Assembly: GCA_019347785.1 (NCBI GenBank)
Contig: JAHWKQ010000047.1
Span: forward strand, 1,722 to 11,780
Direction: 5' to 3'
Origin: Actinomycetota bacterium
Lineage (GTDB): Bacteria; Actinomycetota; Nitriliruptoria; Euzebyales; Egibacteraceae
DNA: 10,059 nt
The translations under genes and the position numbers were made by a program. Shown piece by piece: positions 1 to 5,202 of this stretch. Positions within the stretch are counted from its first letter, which is position 1; each line of letters starts with the position of its first letter. Below the pieces are notes generated by a model. The model was given only the letters and a program-made list of their open reading frames with translations. It had not been told where the DNA came from and searched no databases.

Positions 1-94
1 CGTCGCCACGGTGTGCCCATGAGCGCCGCCGTCGTCGCCACGGTGTGCCGATGAGCGCCGCCGTCGTCGCTACGGTGTGCCGATGAGCGCCGCC
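1..94 (+). repeat. 32-bp direct tandem repeat, three copies, over the start of the oxidoreductase gene
   Basis: Copies lie at 1-30 (cut by the window edge), 31-62 and 63-94. They are nearly identical: one C/G difference at position 18 and one C/T difference at position 71. Each copy holds the sequence ATGAGCGCCGCC, so ATGs stand at 19, 51 and 83, exactly 32 nt apart. As 32 is not a multiple of three, the ATGs are in three different frames. The frames from 19 and 51 each run 11 codons and stop at a TGA that overlaps the next ATG as ATGA. The TGA at 20-22 may likewise be the stop of a gene lying to the left. The simplest reading is duplication of a former gene-end/gene-start junction. There is no spacer, so it is not CRISPR. 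Confidence 0.93.
19..86 (+). other. two chained 11-codon mini-frames linked by ATGA overlaps
   Basis: The frame at 19-54 and the frame at 51-86 both read MSAAVVATVCR then TGA. The only base difference between them is a synonymous alanine codon change. Each stop overlaps the next ATG, ending at the ATG of the oxidoreductase. This is the arrangement used for termination-reinitiation coupling. Whether the peptides are made or matter is inference; they may be passive by-products of the tandem duplication. Confidence 0.5.
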
Positions 95-1474
95 GCGGAC
101 GTCGTCGTCCTCGGCGCCGGGCCGGCCGGACTGGGGGCGGCGTACCGGGCGGCCGGGGCCGGGCACCGTGTCGTCGTCCTCGAGCGTGGCTCGGCGCCGG
201 GGGGCATGGCCGGCAGCTTCGAGGTGGCCGGCCTCAGGGTGGACCTGGGCAGCCATCGCCTGCACCCGGGCATCGAGCCGCGCGTCCTGGCCGACCTGCG
301 CGCCCTGCTGGGCGAGGAGCTGCAGCGTCGGCCCCGCAACGGCCGCATCCACCTCGACGGCCGCTGGATCGCCTTCCCGCTGCGCCCCGTGGACCTGGTG
401 CGGCGGCTGCCCCCAGGGTTCGCCGTGGGCGCGGCGCGCGACGCGTTCCTCGCCCCCTTCCGGCGGCCCCGCGCGGACACCTTCGCGGAGAAGCTGCGCG
501 CCGGCCTCGGCCCGACACTGTGCGAGCGCTTCTACTTCCCGTACGCGCACAAGCTGTGGGGCGTCGCCCCGGAGGCGCTCAGCGGTGAGCAGGCGCGCCG
601 GCGGGTCCGCGCCGACTCGCCGGCCAAGCTGGTGCGGCGGGTGGCCCGTGGCGTCCGCGGCGGCGCGTCGGCGGACTTCTGGTACCCGCGCTCGGGCTTC
701 GGCGCGATCAGCGAGCGGCTGGCCGAGGCCGCCGCCGACGCCGGGGCCGAGCTGCGCTTCGGTGCGCTCGCGCGCCGCGTGCGTCTCGGCTCTGGCGGCG
801 TGCGGGTGGACGTCGCCGGCGCCGAGCCGGTGCGCGGCGCGCGCCTGTGGTCGACGGTGCCGCTGCCGGCGCTGGCGCGGATGAGCGAGCCGGCGCCGGC
901 GCCGGACGTCCTGGCGGCGGCGGACGCGTTGGACTTCCGCGCCATGGTCCTGGTCTACACGGTGCTGCCCGTGCGCCGCTGGACGCCGTTCGACGCGCAC
1001 TACCTGCCTGACCCGTCGACGCCGGTCAGCCGCGTCTCCGAGCCGCGCAACTACCGCGACGGCGACGACCCGCCCGACCGCACCGTGCTGTGCGCCGAGG
1101 TGCCGTGCAGCGTCGGCGACGAGCTGTGGCGCTGCGACGACGAGGGGCTGACCGAGCTGGTCGTGGCGGCGCTGGCCTCGCGGGGGCTGCCCGACGTCGC
1201 GCCCGTGGCCACGGTCGTCCGGCGCCTGCCAAGCGTCTACCCCGTCTACCGGATCGGCTTCGAGCACGCCCTGGAGGCGCTGGACGCGTGGGCCGCCGCC
1301 CACCCGCGGCTGCTCACGTTCGGACGTCAGGGACTGTTCGTGCACGACAACAGCCACCACGCGCTCGCCATGGCGTGGGCCGCCGCCGACGCGCTGCGCC
1401 CCGGCGGGGGCTTCGACGACGAGGCCTGGGCGGCGTCGAGGCGGCGCTTCGCCACCCACGTCGTGGAGGACTGA
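83..1474 (+). CDS. FAD-dependent oxidoreductase, flavin amine oxidase / protoporphyrinogen oxidase-like superfamily
   Basis: 463 residues from ATG 83. The N-terminus is a dinucleotide-binding Rossmann fold: a beta strand, then G11-A-G-P-A-G16, then a glutamate (E34) ending the second strand where it would hold the FAD ribose, followed by GGM (40-42) and a DLGSHRLHPG segment (54-63) of the type that contacts flavin. A conserved-looking FYFPYAHKLWG segment (150-160) followed by RRRV recalls proteins grouped with NAD_binding_8/amine oxidase families near protoporphyrinogen oxidase and UDP-galactopyranose mutase. The substrate cannot be read from the sequence. No signal peptide or membrane segment is seen, so it is probably cytoplasmic. 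Start: ATG 83 lies in the last repeat copy and overlaps the TGA of the preceding mini-frame; a GTG two codons upstream (77) is the alternative. No Shine-Dalgarno sequence is visible, so translation probably depends on coupling from upstream. The superfamily call is secure; the specific function is unknown. Confidence 0.88.
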   Translation: MSAAADVVVLGAGPAGLGAAYRAAGAGHRVVVLERGSAPGGMAGSFEVAGLRVDLGSHRLHPGIEPRVLADLRALLGEELQRRPRNGRIHLDGRWIAFPLRPVDLVRRLPPGFAVGAARDAFLAPFRRPRADTFAEKLRAGLGPTLCERFYFPYAHKLWGVAPEALSGEQARRRVRADSPAKLVRRVARGVRGGASADFWYPRSGFGAISERLAEAAADAGAELRFGALARRVRLGSGGVRVDVAGAEPVRGARLWSTVPLPALARMSEPAPAPDVLAAADALDFRAMVLVYTVLPVRRWTPFDAHYLPDPSTPVSRVSEPRNYRDGDDPPDRTVLCAEVPCSVGDELWRCDDEGLTELVVAALASRGLPDVAPVATVVRRLPSVYPVYRIGFEHALEALDAWAAAHPRLLTFGRQGLFVHDNSHHALAMAWAAADALRPGGGFDDEAWAASRRRFATHVVED

Positions 1475-1475
1475 C

Positions 1476-1530
1476 CCCGGAGTGTGTCGACTGACTGGCG
1501 GATTCGGTGCCTTAATCGACACACTCCGGG
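1476..1530 (+). terminator. strong hairpin after the oxidoreductase gene (no U tract)
   Basis: Arms 1476-1490 and 1516-1530 are a perfect 15-bp inverted repeat with a 25-nt loop. It begins one base after the TGA at 1472-1474. No run of T follows, so it is not a classical intrinsic terminator, but U-less hairpins after stop codons are common in high-GC actinobacteria. It may end transcription, protect the 3' end, or isolate the following J-domain gene, whose promoter box lies just downstream. Confidence 0.7.
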
Positions 1531-1545
1531 CTGGGTGGGCGACGC

Positions 1546-1551
1546 TAGCCT
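1546..1551 (+). promoter_or_regulatory. putative -10 box (TAGCCT) for a leaderless transcript
   Basis: TAGCCT fits the actinobacterial TANNNT -10 pattern and ends 6 nt before ATG 1558, so transcription would begin at or next to the start codon. No Shine-Dalgarno sequence precedes this ATG. No clear -35 is seen; the -35 position falls within the right arm of the preceding hairpin. Confidence 0.45.
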
Positions 1552-1557
1552 TGCGCG

Positions 1558-1911
1558 ATGCGCGAGGACCACTACCGCACGCTGGGGGTCGCGCCGGACG
1601 CGGACGCAGGCGCGGTAAGGGCCGCCTATCTGCGCGTGATGCGGGAGAGCCACCCGGACCGCCGTCCCGGCGACGCGGCCGCCGCGGCCACGGCCCGCCG
1701 GGCGAACGCCGCCTGGTCGGTGCTGAGGGACCGCACGCGGCGGGAGGCCTACGACGGGCTCCGGGCGTCCGGGGCGGCTCGCGTGACGCACGCCCCCCCG
1801 GCCTACTCCCCCGCCGGGGCGGACTACCGCCGGGGCCTGCACGAGGCGACCCTGCGCGTCGGGCTGGTCATCTTCGCGCTCGGGGTCGTGCTGTTGCTCA
1901 CCTTCAGCTGA
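1558..1911 (+). CDS. small J-domain (DnaJ-like) protein with C-terminal membrane anchor
   Basis: 117 residues. Residues 4-68 form a J domain: HYRTLGV at the start of helix I, a helix II ending in the diagnostic HPD tripeptide (32-34), the loop, then a helix III with RANAAWSVLRD and the usual RREAYDG ending. J domains stimulate the ATPase of Hsp70 (DnaK). The glycine/phenylalanine region, zinc-finger domain and substrate-binding domains of true DnaJ are absent. After a proline-rich linker, residues 99-116 are a single hydrophobic helix at the very C-terminus, so the protein is probably tail-anchored with the J domain facing the cytoplasm, perhaps recruiting DnaK to the membrane (inference). 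The start is supported by the -10 box just upstream. Its stop overlaps the stop of the convergent gene within the palindrome TCAGCTGA (1904-1911). J-domain call firm; partner and role unknown. Confidence 0.9.
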   Translation: MREDHYRTLGVAPDADAGAVRAAYLRVMRESHPDRRPGDAAAAATARRANAAWSVLRDRTRREAYDGLRASGAARVTHAPPAYSPAGADYRRGLHEATLRVGLVIFALGVVLLLTFS

Positions 1912-2341
1912 GCTCGGGCGGGCGCGGCGCGTCGGGCGGGGCGGCCGCGTCCACGGCGTGGCGCAGCGGCGCCAGGAACGGCAGCGCCGCCTCGTCGAGC
2001 TCCTCGGCCGGGGAGAACTCGCCGGGGCCGTCGGCCGACAGCGGGGCGGCGGTGACCCGCGGCGCGTGGCCCCGGGCCCCGAAGGCGACGACGACCACGT
2101 CCACGGGCCCCTCCTCGGAGGTGGCGGACCCCTCTGCCACGAAGCCGAAGCATGGCGCGTTGGCGGGCCGGGCGACGTCCTCGGCGAACCGCCGCAGCAG
2201 GTCGTGTCGCGCCCCGTCGTCGTCGGGGAAGTCCGGGAAGGTCGTTACGCGGGTGGCCTCGGGCAGGGGCAGCACCACCGCGGCCGGCAGCGGCCGTGCC
2301 TCCCGGCGGGCCAGGTCGCGGGCCGCGTCGGTGCAGACCAT
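1904..2341 (-). CDS. uncharacterised acidic protein downstream of the 5'-3' exonuclease gene
   Basis: 145 residues; family not recognised. It looks like a small soluble alpha/beta protein: a helical start (VCTDAARDLARRE), a hydrophobic strand with PAAVVLPLPEATRV, an acidic FPDFPDDD stretch, a helix, the segment NAPCFGFVAE, a valine-rich strand (VDVVVVAFGARGH), and an acidic proline/alanine-rich tail. No signal peptide, membrane segment or known catalytic motif is seen. Start: ATG at 2341 has AGGAG six bases upstream. A GTG at 2362 overlaps the exonuclease stop as GTGA and would add seven residues (VRLQELE); both are compatible with co-translation. It is the second gene of a minus-strand operon with the exonuclease, so it may assist that enzyme, but this is only guilt by association. 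The long even ORF, codon bias and SD make it a real gene. Confidence 0.8.
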   Translation of the reverse strand: MVCTDAARDLARREARPLPAAVVLPLPEATRVTTFPDFPDDDGARHDLLRRFAEDVARPANAPCFGFVAEGSATSEEGPVDVVVVAFGARGHAPRVTAAPLSADGPGEFSPAEELDEAALPFLAPLRHAVDAAAPPDAPRPPELS

Positions 2342-2358
2342 CTCCAGCTCCTGCAGCC

Positions 2359-3267
2359 TCACGACGGCGTGGCCCGTCCCGGGTCGGGCCGCTGCCCCGC
2401 CGTCGCGGCCGCACGGCGCAGACGCCACAGCGGCTTGTCGATGCGGTGGACGTCGGCCAGCTCGGCCAGGCGTGCCTCGTCACGACGGCCCTCGTCGACC
2501 CGGACGTCCACGTCGGCGCGCACCGGCACGACCGCCCGCATGGCGTCCAGGTAGTCCCCCGCGGCGCCGAGACGCTCGCGCAGCCGGGCGGGCAGCCCCT
2601 CCACGTCGGCCAGCAGCTCCGGGATCGACCCGTGCGAGACGACCAATGAGCGCGCCGTCTTCTCCCCCACACCGGGGACCCCGGGCAGGCCGTCGGACGG
2701 GTCGCCGCGCAGCGTGGCGAAGTCGGCGTAGCGCGACGCGGGCACGCCGTAGCGGGCCTGGACCGCGGCCTCGTCGAACTCGGTCAGATGCGTGACACCA
2801 CGCACGGTGAACAACAGACGCACGCGCGGCCCCTCGTCGCGGACGAGCTGCAACAGGTCACGGTCGCCGGTGACGACGGCCAGCCGGTCGTCGGCGTCCG
2901 CGCGGGCGCACAGGGCCGCGATCGCGTCGTCGGCCTCACATCCCGGCGCCCACGCCCGCGCCTGGCCGGCCGCCGCGAGCACGTCGTCGAGCAGGACGAA
3001 CTGCTCCGCGAGGCCCTCGGGGTCGCCGGGGCGGGCGGCCTTGTAGCCGGGGTAGGCCGCGACACGCTCGGCGGGGCGCCAGTCGTCGTCCAGGACATGC
3101 ACCACCCCGCCCGGCCGCCGCCCGGCCATCACGTGGGCGCACATGTCCAGGTAGCCCCGCACGGCGTTGACGGGCCGGTCGTCGGCGCCGGTGATGGACA
3201 CCGGCAGCGCGTAGAAGGCCCGGTACATCAGGCTCGACGTGTCGAGCAGGAGGCGCTCGCCGTGCAC
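2359..3267 (-). CDS. stand-alone 5'-3' exonuclease / flap endonuclease (FEN, PIN-like)
   Basis: 302 residues, about the size of the nuclease domain of Pol I without the polymerase. Metal-binding acidic residues of the family are in place: D9 in the first strand, the D60-D62 cluster, E111/D113/D114 (EADD), D135 and D137 in VTGDRDLL, and D189/D192 in RGDPSDGLPG. Residues 196-205 (GVPGVGEKTA) are the helix-3-turn-helix that grips the DNA backbone through a K+ ion. The arch carries YPGYKAARP (72-80). Family members remove RNA primers and 5' flaps; mycobacteria have a comparable stand-alone enzyme (FenA) besides Pol I. The start is GTG 3267, inside a 12-bp palindrome (3259-3270), with no Shine-Dalgarno sequence. 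Divergent from the SDR gene over a 53-nt gap and first gene of an operon with the 145-residue protein. DNA repair or Okazaki-fragment processing is the likely role. Confidence 0.93.
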   Translation of the reverse strand: MHGERLLLDTSSLMYRAFYALPVSITGADDRPVNAVRGYLDMCAHVMAGRRPGGVVHVLDDDWRPAERVAAYPGYKAARPGDPEGLAEQFVLLDDVLAAAGQARAWAPGCEADDAIAALCARADADDRLAVVTGDRDLLQLVRDEGPRVRLLFTVRGVTHLTEFDEAAVQARYGVPASRYADFATLRGDPSDGLPGVPGVGEKTARSLVVSHGSIPELLADVEGLPARLRERLGAAGDYLDAMRAVVPVRADVDVRVDEGRRDEARLAELADVHRIDKPLWRLRRAAATAGQRPDPGRATPS

Positions 3268-3270
3268 GGC
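3259..3270. promoter_or_regulatory. 12-bp perfect palindrome over the exonuclease start codon
   Basis: GCCGTGCACGGC reads the same on both strands and contains the GTG start (3267-3265, minus strand). It could be a dimeric regulator site close to the divergent promoter, but a palindrome of this length can arise by chance in such GC-rich DNA and no second copy was noticed in the window. Confidence 0.25.
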
Positions 3271-3307
3271 GCGGGACCGATCGTCGGGCTGGTCCGCGGT
3301 CGCCCCC

Positions 3308-3314
3308 TACGATA
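3308..3314. promoter_or_regulatory. overlapping divergent -10 boxes (shared TACGATA)
   Basis: On the plus strand TACGAT (3308-3313) ends 7 nt before the SDR ATG at 3321, which suits a leaderless transcript. On the minus strand the same bases read TATCGT (3314-3309), a -10 for the exonuclease gene with a leader of roughly 35 nt. Both fit TANNNT. Convincing -35 boxes are not seen on either side. Confidence 0.45.
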
Positions 3315-3320
3315 CGGACC

Positions 3321-4094
3321 ATGGCGAGCCGGACACCGATGGACCCGCCCGCCGGGACCGGCCCCGGCGGGGACCCGCTGGTGTGGATCTCCGGCGCCTC
3401 GTCGGGCATCGGCCGCGCGCTGGTCGAGACCCTGCCCTTCGACGGGGCCCGGCTGATCGACATCTCGCGGTCGGGCCGCGGGCCCGGCGTCGAGCACCTG
3501 CCCGCCGACCTGGCCGACCCCGCCGCCTGGGCGGCCGTCGAGGAGCACTTCCTGGCCGTGGCGGGGGCCTTCGGCGGCGACCGGGTCGTCTTCGTGCACA
3601 ACGCGGGCGTCATCGAGCCGGTCGGCTACGCCGGCGAGGTCGACTCGGACGCCTACCGGCGCAACATCCTGCTCAACGCGGCGGCTCCAGCCGCCCTGGG
3701 CCACGCGTTCCTGCGGGCGGTCGCGCCGCTGGACGCGCGCGCGGACCTGGTGATGCTCACGTCGGGGGCGGCGTCGAGCGTCTACGAGGGCTGGACCGCC
3801 TACTGCGCCGGGAAGGCGGCCGTGGACATGTGGGTCCGCACCGCCGGCGCCGAGCAGGCCAGTCGTCACGGCAACTGCCGCGTCGTGGCCGTGGCGCCCG
3901 GGGTGGTGGACACCGGGATGCAGCGGACGGTGCGCGAGCGCGTCGACCGGCGTGACTTCCCCCGCCTCGACAAGTTCGTCGACCTGCACGAGTCGGGCCG
4001 GCTCGTCGACCCGGCCGACGCCGCGCGCGGCATCTGGTCGGTGCTGGACCGCGACGTCGCCAACGGCGCCGTGGTCGACCTGCGGGAGCTGTAG
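3321..4094 (+). CDS. short-chain dehydrogenase/reductase, sepiapterin/benzil reductase-like
   Basis: 257 residues. Classical SDR layout: cofactor motif SGASSGIG (24-31), adenine-ring strand with D63, HNAG (93-96), and the catalytic S148, Y161 and K165 in the order TSGAAS...WTAYCAGK. The segment PGVVDTGMQ after the active site closes over NAD(P)H. The overall pattern resembles sepiapterin reductase and the YueD-type benzil reductases of Bacillus, which reduce vicinal diketones and other carbonyls with NADPH. The true substrate is unknown. R50 shortly after the second strand suits NADPH (inference). Start: ATG 3321 is supported by the -10 box 7 nt upstream; a second ATG (3339) would drop a disordered Pro/Gly-rich leader. 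Only 3 nt separate its stop from the ligase gene, so the two are almost certainly one operon, an unusual partner for a repair ligase. Confidence 0.9.
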   Translation: MASRTPMDPPAGTGPGGDPLVWISGASSGIGRALVETLPFDGARLIDISRSGRGPGVEHLPADLADPAAWAAVEEHFLAVAGAFGGDRVVFVHNAGVIEPVGYAGEVDSDAYRRNILLNAAAPAALGHAFLRAVAPLDARADLVMLTSGAASSVYEGWTAYCAGKAAVDMWVRTAGAEQASRHGNCRVVAVAPGVVDTGMQRTVRERVDRRDFPRLDKFVDLHESGRLVDPADAARGIWSVLDRDVANGAVVDLREL

Positions 4095-4097
4095 CCG

Positions 4098-5153
4098 GTG
4101 GGGGCCGACGCGCCGGCCGCCTTCCCGTTCCCGCCGCCGGTGACGCCGATGGAGGCGCGTGTGCGGGAGACGCTGCCCGAGCCGCCCGGCTGGGCCTACG
4201 AGCCCAAGTGGGACGGCTTCCGCGCGGTGGCCTGGTCGCGACCCGCGCGCCGGCTCGACAGCCGCAACCGGCGGCCGCTGCTGCGCTACTTCCCCGAGCT
4301 CGGCCCGGCGCTGGACGCCCTGCCCGAGGGCGCGGTCGTCGACGGCGAGATCGTCCTCGTCGTCGACGGGGCGACGAGCTTCGACCGGCTGCAGGACCGC
4401 ATCCACCCGGCACAGAGCCGCATCGAGCTGTTGTCCGCCCGCACCCCCGCCGAGCTGGTCGCGTTCGATCTGCTCGTCCTCGACGGCCGCGACCTGGCTC
4501 GCGAGCCGTACGCGCGACGACGTGAGCTGCTGACCGGGCTGCTGGGCGGGCTGGGGGATCCGTGGCGGCTGACCCCCGCGACGACCGAGATCGCCGAGGC
4601 CACCGCCTGGTTCGCCGACTTCGAGTCCGCCGGCTGTGACGGGATCGTCGCCAAGCGCCTCGACGGACCCTACGAGGCGGGCCGCAGAGCCATGGCCAAG
4701 GTGAAGCACCGGCGCACCGTCGACACCGTCGTCGGGGGCTATCGGCTGCACAAGGAGGGCGACCGCGTCGGCTCCCTGCTCCTGGGGCTGTACGACGGCG
4801 CCGGCGAGCTGCACTTCATCGGGCACTGCTCGGGCTTCGGCGACGCCGACCGGGTCGCGCTGCTGCGGCTGCTGCGCCCGCTGGAGCGCGCGGAGGGCTT
4901 CGGCGCGCACGCCCGGCGCCCCGGCGAGCCCAGTCGCTGGTCGGGGGGCAAGGACCTGTCGTGGTTCCCCGTCGAGCCGTCGCTGGTGTGCGAGGTCAGC
5001 TACGACCAGCTCACGGGGCCGGGCTTCCGGCACGCCACCCGCTTCCTGCGCTGGCGCCCCGACAAGGACCCCCACCAGTGCACCATGGACCAGCTCGAGC
5101 GCCCCGAGGGCCCCACGTTCACCGAGGTGGTGGCGGCCGCCGGCGTCGAGTGA
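4098..5153 (+). CDS. ligC: stand-alone ATP-dependent DNA ligase, LigC type
   Basis: 351 residues, the usual size of mycobacterial LigC. Ligase motif I is EPKWDGFR (35-42) with K37 as the adenylated lysine; motif III is VVDGEIV (80-86); motif IIIa is LVAFDLLVLDGRDL (120-133); motif IV is CDGIVAK (180-186); motif V is AMAKVK (198-203). An OB fold follows, ending with motif VI FRHATRFLRWRPDK (310-323). No polymerase or phosphoesterase domain is attached, so this is not LigD. The enzyme seals nicks using ATP; in mycobacteria LigC works with Prim-PolC in base excision repair, and a Prim-PolC-like gene faces this one here. Start: GTG 4098 has GGGAG nine bases upstream, overlapping the end of the SDR gene. 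A strong hairpin contains its TGA stop. Family firm; symbol rests on domain layout and neighbour. Confidence 0.93.
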   Translation: MGADAPAAFPFPPPVTPMEARVRETLPEPPGWAYEPKWDGFRAVAWSRPARRLDSRNRRPLLRYFPELGPALDALPEGAVVDGEIVLVVDGATSFDRLQDRIHPAQSRIELLSARTPAELVAFDLLVLDGRDLAREPYARRRELLTGLLGGLGDPWRLTPATTEIAEATAWFADFESAGCDGIVAKRLDGPYEAGRRAMAKVKHRRTVDTVVGGYRLHKEGDRVGSLLLGLYDGAGELHFIGHCSGFGDADRVALLRLLRPLERAEGFGAHARRPGEPSRWSGGKDLSWFPVEPSLVCEVSYDQLTGPGFRHATRFLRWRPDKDPHQCTMDQLERPEGPTFTEVVAAAGVE

Positions 5154-5193
5154 ATATTCCCGTCGGGATGCCGACGGCAGTATTCACTCGACG
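5144..5193. terminator. strong bidirectional hairpin between the convergent ligase and polymerase genes
   Basis: Arms 5144-5166 and 5171-5193 pair around a 4-nt loop (GATG). Of 23 positions 21 are Watson-Crick; 5157/5180 is a U-G wobble in the plus-strand RNA and 5159/5178 is a C-C mismatch. The left arm includes the ligase stop codon (5151-5153); the right arm ends 9 nt before the polymerase stop (5203-5205). The middle of each arm is AT-rich (GAATATTC on the left), in contrast to its surroundings. No T run follows. It would serve both convergent transcripts. Confidence 0.8.
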
Positions 5194-5202
5194 GGCGGGG
5201 GG

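Noticed and set aside
1..94. CRISPR array or phage attachment repeat
   Set aside because: Copies abut directly with no spacers, and no integrase or cas gene is present; a simple tandem duplication explains it.
1482..2795. Plus-strand open frame of about 437 codons overlapping the J-domain gene and opposite the exonuclease operon
   Set aside because: Ser/Arg/Pro-rich translation without domains; the J-domain frame and the minus-strand genes explain the region.
3228..5075. Long minus-strand open frame (about 615 codons) opposite the SDR and ligase genes
   Set aside because: Low-complexity G/R/V/H-rich translation with no motif, fully antisense to two clear enzymes.
1476..5193. The two long hairpins as ends of an insertion element
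   Set aside because: The arms differ in sequence, there is no transposase between them, and each sits at a gene end as a terminator would.
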